Source: Megasphaera_A sueciensis
GTDB lineage: Bacteria > Bacillota > Negativicutes > Veillonellales > Megasphaeraceae
DNA length: 64,000 nt
NCBI RefSeq assembly: GCF_050219315.1
Contig: NZ_CP116939.1
Coordinates: forward strand, 2,232,001 to 2,296,000
Direction of reading: 5' to 3'
Shown: positions 25,448 to 34,706 of the stretch, piece after piece
Layout of the letters: each line of letters starts with the position of its first letter
How positions within the stretch are numbered: position 1 is the stretch's first letter
Position numbers and translations under genes: made by a program
The notes under the pieces: model-generated
Told to the model about the DNA's origin: nothing
The model's input: the letters and a program-made list of their open reading frames with translations, nothing else
Database searches by the model: none

Positions 25448-25669
25448 ATGATAAATGGTATTGAGATCATACTTTTAATAATTAACATATTAGGAAGCAT
25501 AGCTTGTATCTATTTTTTTATAGATTCTATATTATTTTGTGTTAAAGTACACAAAGAAATTAAGAAAATTAAATATTTAGAATTTCCTATGCTGTTTTTA
25601 TCTCTCTTTCTAATATTGTTATTATTGATATTAGTATTAATTAATGAAATGTTATTAAATTGTGGATAA
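25448..25669 (+). CDS. small protein with two membrane helices
   Basis: 73 residues, very hydrophobic: helices at about 4-30 and 45-68 with a basic loop (HKEIKKIK). AAGGAG upstream. No link to lysis is evident. Confidence 0.5.
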   Translation: MINGIEIILLIINILGSIACIYFFIDSILFCVKVHKEIKKIKYLEFPMLFLSLFLILLLLILVLINEMLLNCG

Positions 25670-25737
25670 TGTATTTCAATGTGTACAATTTTGATTAAAA
25701 ACGATTTTTTTTGAACAACATGTGACGGATATTTCGT

Positions 25738-25746
25738 GATATACTA
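25738..25746 (+). promoter_or_regulatory. extended -10 promoter before the structured region
   Basis: TGATATACT is an extended -10 element (TGnTATACT). No -35 lies at a proper distance (TTGAAC is 23 bases upstream), as expected of promoters that depend on an activator. Transcription would begin a few bases before the structured stretch and the tRNA. Confidence 0.5.
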
Positions 25747-25767
25747 AAAACGTAAAAATTTAAACAC

Positions 25768-25913
25768 CCCTCGTGCGGTAGGTGGTTAGACCGCACCCAT
25801 AGCGGACTTATAGTATTTGCCTTGCGCTTGGCGTAGGACAATATTTATGGGCCTGCAACATTTAAGGGCATCCCTCGTAACCCTTCCAAGAATACATGTG
25901 GTAATCACGGGGG
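25768..25913 (+). ncRNA. candidate structured non-coding RNA
   Basis: About 146 bases with several mutually compatible stems: CCCC-t-CGTG (25768-25776) with CACGGGGG (25906-25913) closes the whole; CGGT/ACCG (77-94, extendable to 7 bp by taking the closing stem's GTG); CCCATA (25797) with TATGGG (25847) enclosing a hairpin of ten pairs (25818-25842); and AAGGG (25864) with CCCTT (25881). It lies between an extended -10 promoter and tRNA-Asn, just upstream of terminase, and has no good reading frame. I do not recognise an RNA family. A DNA role (packaging site) is an alternative. Confidence 0.5.
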
Positions 25914-25917
25914 CCAT

Positions 25918-25993
25918 AGGAATATAGCTCAGTTGGTAGAGCGATTGGCTGTTAACCAATATGTCACAGGTTCGAAGCCTGTTATTCCTGCCA
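25918..25993 (+). tRNA. tRNA-Asn (GTT)
   Basis: Full cloverleaf of 76 bases: acceptor AGGAATA/TATTCCT, D arm GCTC-AGTTGGTA-GAGC, anticodon stem ATTGG/CCAAT with loop CTGTTAA (anticodon GTT at 25951-25953), T arm ACAGG-TTCGAAG-CCTGT and an encoded CCA end. The A1-T72 closing pair is unusual. It belongs to the phage, far from either att site, and probably boosts asparagine decoding in late genes. Confidence 0.93.
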
Positions 25994-26000
25994 TAAAAGT

Positions 26001-26030
26001 AAAGCACTCACAAATACGTGGGTGCTTTTA
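26001..26030 (+). terminator. intrinsic terminator after the tRNA
   Basis: AAAGCACTCAC (26001) pairs with GTGGGTGCTTT (26018), eleven pairs with one G-T wobble and a 6-base loop, followed by TTTTA. It separates the RNA transcript from the packaging genes. Confidence 0.75.
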
Positions 26031-26055
26031 TATTACAAGAAACAAGGTGATACAT

Positions 26056-26244
26056 ATGATTGATTGCGACAATGTCAGATGCCGGTTTAACTACAGAGAA
26101 AGATGCACGAATATGAAATTATCTATTCGGAATGGGAGTTGCATTTCCTATGAATTAAAAATGCATCGACAAAAGAAAACGAAGGAAACATCTATCAATC
26201 ATACGCCTGTGAAACATTCATCCCGAAACAAAACTTTTAAATAG
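26056..26244 (+). CDS. small cysteine-containing protein, 62 residues
   Basis: Starts MIDCDNVRCRFNYRERC behind AAGGTGAT. Four cysteines near the N-terminus and a basic tail (KMHRQKKTKE). An in-frame extension upstream runs through the tRNA and terminator and is not credible. Function unknown. Confidence 0.5.
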   Translation: MIDCDNVRCRFNYRERCTNMKLSIRNGSCISYELKMHRQKKTKETSINHTPVKHSSRNKTFK

Positions 26245-26274
26245 TATTTTCAATAAAAGGTGGGTGGTGAGTAT

Positions 26275-27075
26275 GTGAACAATATCAGAGATCAGGCGTA
26301 TCAAGATTTTTGCAACGGTTTAAAATATATCGAAATTGCAGACAAGTATCATATCTCTGCGAATACAGTCCGTTCATGGGCTTCACGGTACTGGAACGTT
26401 GCAACAAAAAAGAAAAAATTGCAACCGACTATAAAAAAAGATGCAACAAAAAAGAAAAAGATAAAAGACAAGCTGCTTGATTCGGTGGAAGGAAATGAGA
26501 ATCTAACTGAAAAAAGGCGGCTTTTTTGTTTGCATTATGTCACATCTCATAATGCGTTTCAGTCTTATTTGAAGGTATACCATTGCGACAAGACAACCGC
26601 GATGAACAACGGTCCTGCTCTACTTAGAAACACTTACGTAAAGGATGAAGTAAAACACCTGCGTATAATATTACGTGCTGAAATAGATATTGAACTGCCG
26701 GACTTACTGAAATACTGCTTAAAAGTAATTGGTGCTGATATTGGCGATTACATCAAAGTATCGAGAGGAAAAGCAAAATTACAAAACAGTTCTGAATGCG
26801 ACACGACACTCATTGAAGAGATAAAGCAGGGTAAATCAGGGATATCAATCAAGCTTGCAGATAAGAAGTGGGCGTGGGAACAGCTAGCCAAGTATCTTGA
26901 TTGGCAATCCCCGACAAGCAAAGAAGAACAGCAGGCACGCATTGCAAAGATGCAGGCAGAAACAAAATCTATTGCTGTTGTAGAAAACAGTAAGAAGCCA
27001 GACCTTACTCCGTATCTAAACGCATTAAGCGGCGTCATGAAAGAAGCGTGGAATAATGATGAACCAGAAAAGTAA
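26275..27075 (+). CDS. terS: terminase small subunit
   Basis: 266 residues. An N-terminal helix-turn-helix ('YIEIADKYHISANTVRSWASRYW') is followed by a basic linker and a Terminase_2 domain ('LTEKRRLFCLHYVTSHNAFQSYLKVYHCDKTTAMNNG', then helices and 'KLADKKWAWEQLAKYLDW'). It recognises the packaging site. The GTG at 26275 has GGTGAG upstream; a GTG five codons earlier is also open. Overlaps the large subunit gene by 20 bases. Confidence 0.88.
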   Translation: MNNIRDQAYQDFCNGLKYIEIADKYHISANTVRSWASRYWNVATKKKKLQPTIKKDATKKKKIKDKLLDSVEGNENLTEKRRLFCLHYVTSHNAFQSYLKVYHCDKTTAMNNGPALLRNTYVKDEVKHLRIILRAEIDIELPDLLKYCLKVIGADIGDYIKVSRGKAKLQNSSECDTTLIEEIKQGKSGISIKLADKKWAWEQLAKYLDWQSPTSKEEQQARIAKMQAETKSIAVVENSKKPDLTPYLNALSGVMKEAWNNDEPEK

Positions 27076-28321
27076 CGCGTCTTTTAAATGGCAGCCATTC
27101 TCTAAAAAGCAACTGCAAGTTCTTACTTGGTGGATGGATGGATCACCGCATCAGCACGACGATATGATTATTGCAGATGGTTCTATCCGGTCTGGTAAGA
27201 CTGTATCTATGATAGACAGCTTCATCACGTGGTCACTGTCAAAGTTCAGCGGAGAAGCATTTATTATAGCAGGGCGCAGTATGGGGGCCTTGAAACGTAA
27301 TGTCATACGGCCCATGCAGCAGATACTCGCATCCAAAGGATTTGAATATTATTACAACCGATCGGAAGGATATATCCTTATCGGCGACAATGTGTATTAT
27401 TTGTTCGGTGCCAGCAATGAATCCAGCCAAGACGTAGTACAAGGACTTACTGCCGCAGGGGCGTTCTGCGATGAAGCGGCACTGTTTCCAGAAAGCTTCA
27501 TTAAACAAGTCATTGGCCGCTGCAGCGTGGAAGGTTCTAAGTTGTGGTTTAACTGCAATCCAGAATCTCCGTACCATTTTTTAAAAAAAGATTATATCGA
27601 CAAAGCCGAAGAGAAGCATGTGTTTTCTCTTCATTTTTTATTAGACGACAATCTCACCTTATCGCAAGAAACCAAAGACAGGTACCGCCGCAGTTATGAA
27701 GGATTGTGGTATCAACGTATGATCCTTGGACTGTGGGTATTGGCCGAAGGCATCATCTACGACATGTTTCACGACGGGCTGATATATACCGACGATGATT
27801 GGAATAACACGTTAAAGTCCACATGCAGGCGGTATGTGGCAATGGATTACGGCACGACGAACCCGATGGTATTTCTGGATATCTACGATAACGAAGAAGA
27901 TATCTACATTCAAAAGGAATACTACTGGGACAGCAAAGAAAAGATGAAACAGAAATCTGATCCGCAGTATGAAAAGGACTACGAAGAATTCATTGGCGAG
28001 GAAGAACCGGACGCCGTCATTTTAGACCCATCGGCTGCTTCGTTCCGTGTGTTACTGCAAGGCAGTGGACATCGGGTACTTGAAGCAGACAACAGCGTCA
28101 ATGACGGTATTCGCATGGTTTCGACGATGATGACCCGTAAGAAGCTTCATATTAATTCACGATGTGTTAATACCATCCGTGAGTTACGGACGTATGTATG
28201 GGATGAAAAAGCCTCACAGCACGGAGAAGAAAAGCCGTTAAAAGTAAACGACCATGCCTGCGATGCATTACGCTATTATGTCAAGACAATGGTAAAGGAT
28301 TGGAGGATTAACGACGCATGA
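27056..28321 (+). CDS. terL: terminase large subunit (PBSX type)
   Basis: 421 residues. ATPase N-terminus with adenine region 'FSKKQLQVLTWW', Walker A 'GSIRSGKT' near residue 45 and Walker B 'GAFCDEAALF'; nuclease C-terminus with 'AMDYGTTNPMVFL', 'DAVILDPSAAS' and 'VNDHACDALRYYV'. Packs DNA into proheads. Two ATGs in a row open it. Confidence 0.93.
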   Translation: MMNQKSNASFKWQPFSKKQLQVLTWWMDGSPHQHDDMIIADGSIRSGKTVSMIDSFITWSLSKFSGEAFIIAGRSMGALKRNVIRPMQQILASKGFEYYYNRSEGYILIGDNVYYLFGASNESSQDVVQGLTAAGAFCDEAALFPESFIKQVIGRCSVEGSKLWFNCNPESPYHFLKKDYIDKAEEKHVFSLHFLLDDNLTLSQETKDRYRRSYEGLWYQRMILGLWVLAEGIIYDMFHDGLIYTDDDWNNTLKSTCRRYVAMDYGTTNPMVFLDIYDNEEDIYIQKEYYWDSKEKMKQKSDPQYEKDYEEFIGEEEPDAVILDPSAASFRVLLQGSGHRVLEADNSVNDGIRMVSTMMTRKKLHINSRCVNTIRELRTYVWDEKASQHGEEKPLKVNDHACDALRYYVKTMVKDWRINDA

Positions 28322-29742
28322 CAACAAGACCACGAAGAAAAAATATCAAAACAAAAGATGAATTCCAAAATATCCTTACTCGGTCTGGATGGGGGCAGAT
28401 GAACCCAATTGAAATGACAGACTACCCTCTTACCCGTCTTACACGCAATTGGCAGATCATCAACGCGCTATATCGCAGTCATTGGGTAGTTCGCAGAATT
28501 ATTGATGTCATACCGGCGGACATGCTGAAAAACGGATATAAAATCATCACACAAGTACCGCCCGGACAAATAGCATTAATTAATAAAGCAGAGCGGCAAA
28601 CACGATTGTATAAATCAATCCTTGAAGGGCTTCGATGGGGAAGATTGTATGGTGGCGCAGGCGGATTGATTATGATCGACGGGGATGAAGACAGACTGAA
28701 TGAACCTATTGATTATGACTTAATTATGCCGGATAGCTTCAAGGGTCTATTGATTGCCGATAGATGGACAGGAATTAGTCCCAATGCAGATATCGTATCA
28801 GACCCGTCTGATCCTGACTTTGGAGAGCCTATGTCATATATGTTTACGGCGGAAGGCGTGGAAAGAGGAATTGAGGTACATCACAGCCGTATCATTCGGT
28901 TTATTGGTCGTGAACTTCCGTACCTTGAAAAGTTAGCAGAAAACTATTGGGGAGCCAGTGAAATAGAGCATACTTTCACTGAACTTAGAAAACGGGATAA
29001 CGTCTCGTATAATATGGCAATGCTTACGTTCATGGCTAATCTACGATGTATGAAGATAGACGGGTTGGACGGTATTCTAGGAGGTTCTAATCTTAAGTCA
29101 AGAGAAAGAATGGAAAATGTAGTAGAAGCTCTCAATATCATGATGAATAACAATTCGTTGCAAGTACTGGGAACGAAAGACAGCTTCGAGACACATCCTT
29201 ATACATTCAGTGGACTTGGAGAAATGTATGACCGGTTCATGATGGACGTTGCCGGTGCTGCTGAAATGCCGGTGACTAAATTATTTGGTCGTTCTCCTGC
29301 AGGAATGAATGCTACTGGTGAAAGCGACATGCAGAACTACTATGACACGATAGAAGAAAAGCAGGAATCGTATCTACGCCCTGTATATGACAAGCTAATC
29401 CCAATTATGATGATGAGCTGTTGGGGTGCTATTCCAGATGACTTTGACTATCAGTTCAATCCGGTTCGCCGGATGACGGATGACAAAATGGCGGATCTTG
29501 GCAGTAAGAACACAGAATCTATTGTCAGCGCGTTTACTGCAGGATGTATTAGTCAACGAATTATGCTTAAAGAACTTAAGCAGCAATCTGATCTTACTGG
29601 ATTATGGAGCAATATAACCGATGAAGATATCGAGAATGCGGATGATACGGCTCATGATGCGTCTGAAGGAATCAACTTACCGTTAGGTGGTGAACCAGAT
29701 GATACAACCGGCGACTCCATGGGAGATAAAGAAACGGATTGA
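28318..29742 (+). CDS. DUF1073-family portal protein
   Basis: 474 residues. 'RSHWVVRRIIDVIPADMLKNGYKI' at about 55-78, 'LRWGRLYGGAGGLIMIDG', then 'FGRSPAGMNATGESDMQNYYDTIEEKQE' are typical of the DUF1073 portals. Dodecameric gate at the head vertex. Acidic C-terminal tail overlaps the next gene. Confidence 0.88.
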   Translation: MTTRPRRKNIKTKDEFQNILTRSGWGQMNPIEMTDYPLTRLTRNWQIINALYRSHWVVRRIIDVIPADMLKNGYKIITQVPPGQIALINKAERQTRLYKSILEGLRWGRLYGGAGGLIMIDGDEDRLNEPIDYDLIMPDSFKGLLIADRWTGISPNADIVSDPSDPDFGEPMSYMFTAEGVERGIEVHHSRIIRFIGRELPYLEKLAENYWGASEIEHTFTELRKRDNVSYNMAMLTFMANLRCMKIDGLDGILGGSNLKSRERMENVVEALNIMMNNNSLQVLGTKDSFETHPYTFSGLGEMYDRFMMDVAGAAEMPVTKLFGRSPAGMNATGESDMQNYYDTIEEKQESYLRPVYDKLIPIMMMSCWGAIPDDFDYQFNPVRRMTDDKMADLGSKNTESIVSAFTAGCISQRIMLKELKQQSDLTGLWSNITDEDIENADDTAHDASEGINLPLGGEPDDTTGDSMGDKETD

Positions 29743-30541
29743 TGACGCATACGAAAAAAGTCTGCAGCAAGTAACACATACGATACTGAATAAGATACAT
29801 GAAAATACGACGGTATCAGAAATACTGCATGTGCTAAAAGAAATAGCCGAAACAAAGACGTTTATCGACTGGTCGAATCAGATTGCATACCGCATGGCCA
29901 TTCGCGTATATAGCGAAAATGCTAAAACATGGAGACAAGCGGCACGGTCAGCAAATCCAAATCTGTACCGATCACTGCATAATAATTTAGACAATCGTAT
30001 TGGTATGCGTGTTCAGAACCAAATCATGGAAAATGCATATTATATACGCACACTTCCGCTAGAAATAGCAAAAAACGTAACGGCATACGTTGCAAGGGAA
30101 ACATTAAAAGGAAGGCGTCCAGAGGCAATACAGAAAGAAATAGAAGAAATGTTTCCGGAACATACGAAGGCACGGGCAAGACTGATCGCACGTACCGAAG
30201 TTTCCAAGACGCAATCCGCCGTAGTGGAAGAACGAGCGAAAGAATACGGTATCAATTGGTATGTATGGCGTCCCGTTGGCGGTGCAAGAGGAGATGGAAG
30301 AACACGGCTTAGTCATCGCCACATGGCAGGCGTATTAGTCAACTGGAATGATAAACCATCACCCGAAGCGTTAGTTGGTATTAAAAGCACATTAGGAAAG
30401 TATCATGCCGGATGCGCTCCAAATTGTCGCTGCTATGCGGAACCTGTCATTGATTTAGACATGGTCGAGTTCCCATCACGAATCTATCACAACGGCAGTA
30501 TAAAACGAGTAAATAAAAAAAATTTTGAAAGGATGATGTAA
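29699..30541 (+). CDS. SPP1 gp7-type head morphogenesis protein
   Basis: 280 residues. The C-terminal 'ARLIARTEVSKTQSAVVEERAKEYGINWYVWRPV' and 'HAGCAPNCRCYAEPV' match phage Mu gpF/SPP1 gp7 minor head proteins. A start at 29699 is eight bases after AGGTGG; a GTG at 29687 is possible. Confidence 0.85.
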   Translation: MIQPATPWEIKKRIDDAYEKSLQQVTHTILNKIHENTTVSEILHVLKEIAETKTFIDWSNQIAYRMAIRVYSENAKTWRQAARSANPNLYRSLHNNLDNRIGMRVQNQIMENAYYIRTLPLEIAKNVTAYVARETLKGRRPEAIQKEIEEMFPEHTKARARLIARTEVSKTQSAVVEERAKEYGINWYVWRPVGGARGDGRTRLSHRHMAGVLVNWNDKPSPEALVGIKSTLGKYHAGCAPNCRCYAEPVIDLDMVEFPSRIYHNGSIKRVNKKNFERMM

Positions 30542-30542
30542 A

Positions 30543-31751
30543 TTGAAAGCATATTATGGCGATAGATTCAGCCCGAATATGACACGCACGCCGGAAGGGT
30601 ACTTGATTTGTCATAACGTTCCTATCGCTAGAACGGGCGTGCAAGACTATATGGAAAACGAAATAGGCGGCACGGGAAGCAATATTGTACACGTGTATAG
30701 ACGGCCAGAAGATATATTTAAGCCGTCCGCCATTGCAAGCTTTGAAGGAAAGCCGGTAACAGATAATCACCCGCCAACAAACCTTGATACATCCAGTATT
30801 GCGGCTTATATGAAAGGAATTGCGCAGAACGTCCGGCGTGGAAGTGGCGAGGAATCAGATAAATTGCTCGGTGATTTGATTGTATATGATCCTAATCTTA
30901 TTGCTGAAATTGATGCCGGAAAACGAGAAATATCATGCGGTTATAACTGTGACTACATACCGAACGAAGACGGAACTTACGACCAAAAAAACATCATTGG
31001 TAATCATGTAGCTATTGTTCCCCAAGGTCGAGCCGGTCACAGTGTAACAATAAAAGATGAAAAACCTAATCCACCACCACGAAAGGAGAAAAACATGAAA
31101 GATGTAAGTATTTTCCACAAAATGTTCAGTGCGTTTGTCAAAGATGCTGAACCGGAAGAAGCCTTAAAAGCGGCACAGGCTATCAACGATTGCGACGGGG
31201 GGAAACATTCCACCAAAGACGAGGAACCCAACGATCCGATGAAAGAAATGGCCGCACAGATTGCAGAACTTACGAAAAAGGTAGACGCTTTGGCGGCGGC
31301 AGAACAGAAAGAAGCCGAAGAAAAGAGCGATACAGAATCGTTAGACGCCCTCGAAAAAGAGCTTACAAAAGATGACGATCAAGAAGAAGAAGAATCCGTA
31401 ACCGTTCCGGCAGATGAAATGGCCAAGGACGAAAAACCGGATGAAGAAAAGAAAGATGAAAACAGACCGGCTGCAGAACCTGCGGCGGCGGCTGACAGCG
31501 CGCTTCATATTGTCCGTGCGTTAAAACCGATTGTTGCAGGACTTCCGAAGGAATCACGTAAAGCGGCATCTGATGCGCTATCTAAGGCGATGCGTGATGC
31601 AATGGGTAAGAAACAGCAGACGCAAGACAAAGACAACGTATATGAAAAGCTGCTGAAACGTAAGGCTACACAAGATGCTAAAGCACAAGATAACGGAGCG
31701 TTTGGACAGAACTGTCTCAAACAGAATCCGCATTACAAAGGAGGAAAATAA
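30543..31751 (+). CDS. DUF2213 capsid assembly protein (scaffold/protease type)
   Basis: 402 residues. Residues 1-160 ('RTPEGYLICHNVPIARTGVQDY', 'GKPVTDNHPP', 'REISCGYNCDY') are a DUF2213 domain, often the prohead protease-like part. The remainder is a low-complexity acidic coiled coil suited to a scaffold. It begins with TTG behind GAAAGGATGATG. Confidence 0.8.
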   Translation: MKAYYGDRFSPNMTRTPEGYLICHNVPIARTGVQDYMENEIGGTGSNIVHVYRRPEDIFKPSAIASFEGKPVTDNHPPTNLDTSSIAAYMKGIAQNVRRGSGEESDKLLGDLIVYDPNLIAEIDAGKREISCGYNCDYIPNEDGTYDQKNIIGNHVAIVPQGRAGHSVTIKDEKPNPPPRKEKNMKDVSIFHKMFSAFVKDAEPEEALKAAQAINDCDGGKHSTKDEEPNDPMKEMAAQIAELTKKVDALAAAEQKEAEEKSDTESLDALEKELTKDDDQEEEESVTVPADEMAKDEKPDEEKKDENRPAAEPAAAADSALHIVRALKPIVAGLPKESRKAASDALSKAMRDAMGKKQQTQDKDNVYEKLLKRKATQDAKAQDNGAFGQNCLKQNPHYKGGK

Positions 31752-31752
31752 T

Positions 31753-32271
31753 ATGCCCGGATCAGTGATTGGAATTACATTACCTTATGGTTACCCTGGA
31801 CAAATATCACGTCACGGTGATGAAATATCCCGTACACGCCCTGTTGATGCTGCCAGTGGAAATATTATGTTTGGCGGCCCCGTAATACAAAATAGTACGG
31901 GAACTGTTACTGCTTTTGGTGCCACCAATGTAGCATCAGATTTTGCAGGGGTTGCAATGCGGAAAGTAAAGTCTGCTAAAGTATACCCTTATCAAAATTA
32001 TGGTTATTATTCTGCGAATGAACCTTGCGATATCTTACTTCGTGGCGGCGTTTCAGTAAAATGTGCTTGGGGAACTCCTTCCGTTGGTTCTACGGTATAT
32101 ATTAGAACCGCTGTTGTAAATGGAACCAGTCCGAGCGGCGCGGCAATTGGTGATTTCGGAGCCAGCAATGAATCAGGAAACTGCATTGCGCTTACGAATG
32201 CAAAATGGTCTAGTGATATCGACGCAAGAAACGTAGCAGAACTTACAATACTGAATCGTCAGGGCGTATAA
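31753..32271 (+). CDS. head decoration or structural protein
   Basis: 172 residues, glycine- and serine-rich beta protein ('ASGNIMFGGPVIQNSTGTVTAFG') between scaffold and capsid genes, the usual place of a decoration protein. Start behind AGGAGGAAAATA. Confidence 0.65.
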   Translation: MPGSVIGITLPYGYPGQISRHGDEISRTRPVDAASGNIMFGGPVIQNSTGTVTAFGATNVASDFAGVAMRKVKSAKVYPYQNYGYYSANEPCDILLRGGVSVKCAWGTPSVGSTVYIRTAVVNGTSPSGAAIGDFGASNESGNCIALTNAKWSSDIDARNVAELTILNRQGV

Positions 32272-32288
32272 GGAGGAATTAAAAAACT

Positions 32289-33305
32289 ATGGTAAAAAAA
32301 TCATACAACATCGCCGTATCTCCTAATTTCGGAGGCGGTGGAATAATGACTTATGATGCGGCCGCTGTTTCCAGCGGTCTTGCTTTTTTGGAATCAGAAC
32401 TGGAAAAGAAAGACCCGTTACTCCGTGAACCATTGACAGCATTCAATTATCCCCGTGATATTGTCGTAGAAAGCGGCGGCGGTTGGGTAGAAGCTACGTC
32501 CGCTATGAACGTTGATATTTCGATGACCGGCGGAGAAGCAGATGCAGTCGGCGGTGTACAGAACAATATCCGTAGAATACAAGCTGATTTCAGCAAAGAC
32601 TTGTACAAAGTACTTCCGTATGAAGCGGCAATGTCTGTAAAGATTCAGGATCAGCTCCGCGGTGCCGTGACAGGTCGTTCGATTGAACAAGTATATGAAG
32701 ACGGGATTCGTTTAGATTACAACAAGTATTTGGATATCAACACGTATTTAGGACAAACGAAATACGGTACGACAGGCATTGTCAATGATGCAACTGTGGT
32801 AGCCGCATCCGTTGCAACCGGTGCAGCTTCAAGTACCTTGTGGAAAAATAAAACAGCGCAGGAAATATTGAACGATGTCAATACTATGATTGTGACTGGA
32901 TGGGCGGCAGCGCAATATGATAATGCAGCTATCATCAACCATATTTTGATTCCTCCGGCCCAATATTCCTATATCAACCAAGCAATTTTGTCTGTGACCG
33001 GCGTAAATGGCGGCATTAGTATCTTAAATTATCTGCTAAACAACAACATTGCCAAGAATAAGGGAGTTGACTTATTCATCGGTGAATGCCGTTTCTTAAT
33101 CGGGGCCGGTGCCGGTGGAACAGACCGTATGATTGGGTATGTAAATGACCGCCGGTTCCTCGGCATGGATTTGCCGGTTCCTCTTAGCCGTATTATGACA
33201 CAGCCAAATGTTATGTCGGGATCATATGACAGCCTTTACATGGGTAATATTGGACAAGTCAAAGTGCATTACTATGAACCGGTTCGCTATTATGACGGAA
33301 TCTAA
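32289..33305 (+). CDS. major capsid protein (DUF2184 family)
   Basis: 338 residues of the DUF2184 type, an HK97-like fold: 'YEAAMSVKIQDQLRGAVTGRSIEQVYEDGIRLDYNK' mid-protein and 'RRFLGMDLPVPLSRIMTQP' near the end. Strong AGGAGG start. Follows scaffold and decoration genes as usual. Confidence 0.88.
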   Translation: MVKKSYNIAVSPNFGGGGIMTYDAAAVSSGLAFLESELEKKDPLLREPLTAFNYPRDIVVESGGGWVEATSAMNVDISMTGGEADAVGGVQNNIRRIQADFSKDLYKVLPYEAAMSVKIQDQLRGAVTGRSIEQVYEDGIRLDYNKYLDINTYLGQTKYGTTGIVNDATVVAASVATGAASSTLWKNKTAQEILNDVNTMIVTGWAAAQYDNAAIINHILIPPAQYSYINQAILSVTGVNGGISILNYLLNNNIAKNKGVDLFIGECRFLIGAGAGGTDRMIGYVNDRRFLGMDLPVPLSRIMTQPNVMSGSYDSLYMGNIGQVKVHYYEPVRYYDGI

Positions 33306-33316
33306 GGAGGAACATG

Positions 33317-33649
33317 ATGGTTAACTTTATTGCAAAAAAGAGCTTTGAATTTCATAATCCATCTGATAGAAATGAAACGTTCCGCACTACGCCGAACGTT
33401 TTTTTATCGGCTCCGGATTGGATTACAAAAGATCCATTGTATGGATGGGGTGTATCAGATGGTGATATTATTCCATCTAACACGGTACAAGCTCCGGCTG
33501 CTGATGTAAGTACGCCGGACACGAAAGCCGACAGCAAGACAACGGATGCTAAAGCCGACAGCAAAGATACTACTGCGGATGCAAAAAGCGCGGATGCTGC
33601 CGCCGATACAAAAGATACCAAAACCGACAGCAAGACAACGGGTAAGTAA
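33317..33649 (+). CDS. head-proximal protein with repetitive tail
   Basis: 110 residues. Ordered front half ('ESFEFHNPS' like region, 'NVFLSAPDWITKDPLYGWGVSDG') and a low-complexity tail of repeated Ala-Asp-Ser-Lys/Thr units. The second of two ATGs is better spaced from AGGAGG. Role unknown. Confidence 0.55.
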   Translation: MVNFIAKKSFEFHNPSDRNETFRTTPNVFLSAPDWITKDPLYGWGVSDGDIIPSNTVQAPAADVSTPDTKADSKTTDAKADSKDTTADAKSADAAADTKDTKTDSKTTGK

Positions 33650-33651
33650 GT

Positions 33652-34122
33652 ATGGATGAATGTGTGGATATACTGGGAGTTATTGCAGGAGCCTCTAATT
33701 TAGGCCGTTATGAAGATAATCCGCCGTATGCCAAATCTGATTTCTTATCCATGTATCCACAATTTGAAAAAGCACCCGATGTAATGATTGATGCGTGGAT
33801 AAAGATTGCAGACGCCACACTTCAATATGGCCGATATGAAGATACATGGACAATGGTAATGGGATTATTTGTAGCGCATTATCTTACATTGTATTTGCAG
33901 TCCTCGGCTGCTCCGGACGATCCCACAAAAAAGATTGTGCAGAAGGGACTTGCTAAAGGATTACTTTCGTCGAAAAGTGCAGATGGATTAGCAGCAGAAT
34001 ATGATTTTAGCTTTTTGTCAAACAACTTTGAGGGATGGGGAACCTATGCGCTTACTACTTATGGACAGCAATTAGTGACGCTAATGAAAATGTCGTTTAT
34101 TCCGGTATTTGGGGTGAGGTAA
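33652..34122 (+). CDS. DUF4054 head-tail connector protein
   Basis: 156 residues with 'FLSMYPQFEKAPDVMIDAWIKIADATLQYGRYEDTW' and 'GLFVAHYLTLYLQSSA', the pattern of DUF4054 adaptors that bind under the portal. Confidence 0.8.
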   Translation: MDECVDILGVIAGASNLGRYEDNPPYAKSDFLSMYPQFEKAPDVMIDAWIKIADATLQYGRYEDTWTMVMGLFVAHYLTLYLQSSAAPDDPTKKIVQKGLAKGLLSSKSADGLAAEYDFSFLSNNFEGWGTYALTTYGQQLVTLMKMSFIPVFGVR

Positions 34123-34704
34123 ATGCTTAAAGGAACGGTAACAGTAAAAAAAGTAAAAATGTCCGGTAATCTTCAAGAAGCATTATCTCACATTACTCAA
34201 AATAGCGTGTATGTAGGAATACCATCCGACCAAAATGAACGAAACGACAAAGAGGACGAAATAAACAATGCAGAATTGCTGTTCATTCAAGAAAATGGCG
34301 CACGCGCACCGGAAGTGATTGCATCGATGGATGAAACAATGAAAAAAGGATTTTCGTATAAAGAGGCCCATGCCCTGTACATTCGGGAACATGGGTCTCT
34401 TTTAATGCGGATACCGCCAAGGCCTGTTCTGGAACCTTCCATAGAAGCCAACAAAGACAAGATAGGTAAACTTATAGGCGGAGCGTATAAAAGTGCGTTA
34501 GATGGAAATCCACAAGCATATGAAGCGAATCTAAATAAAGCTGGAATGCTTGCTGTAAATTGTGCTAAGGCGTGGTTTGAAGATCCACAAAATGGATGGC
34601 CTCCGAATGCGCCAAGCACAATAAAGCAAAAAGGATCAACTAAACCACTTATCGACACAGGAACATTGCGTAAAGCCATTACCTATGTCATACGGGAGGG
34701 ATAA
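34123..34704 (+). CDS. tail completion / virion morphogenesis protein (gpG-like)
   Basis: 193 residues. 'VYVGIPSDQN', 'NNAELLFIQENGARAP', 'IPPRPVLEPSI' and 'TKPLIDTGTLRKAITYVI' follow the gpG/HK97 gp10-like pattern. Starts directly after the connector stop. Confidence 0.7.
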   Translation: MLKGTVTVKKVKMSGNLQEALSHITQNSVYVGIPSDQNERNDKEDEINNAELLFIQENGARAPEVIASMDETMKKGFSYKEAHALYIREHGSLLMRIPPRPVLEPSIEANKDKIGKLIGGAYKSALDGNPQAYEANLNKAGMLAVNCAKAWFEDPQNGWPPNAPSTIKQKGSTKPLIDTGTLRKAITYVIREG

Positions 34705-34706
34705 GA

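Noticed and set aside
25918..25993. tRNA-Asn as the phage attachment site
   Set aside because: No second copy of its 3' end occurs at either prophage border, and it lies 17 kb inside. The 16-bp repeat in the activator gene explains integration.
33500..33640. CRISPR-like repeat in the head-proximal gene
   Set aside because: The repeats are irregular in-frame Ala-Asp-Ser-Lys codons without spacer structure.
34287..34679. Minus-strand frame opposite the gpG-like gene
   Set aside because: Antisense shadow within a well-ordered late operon with no opposing promoter.
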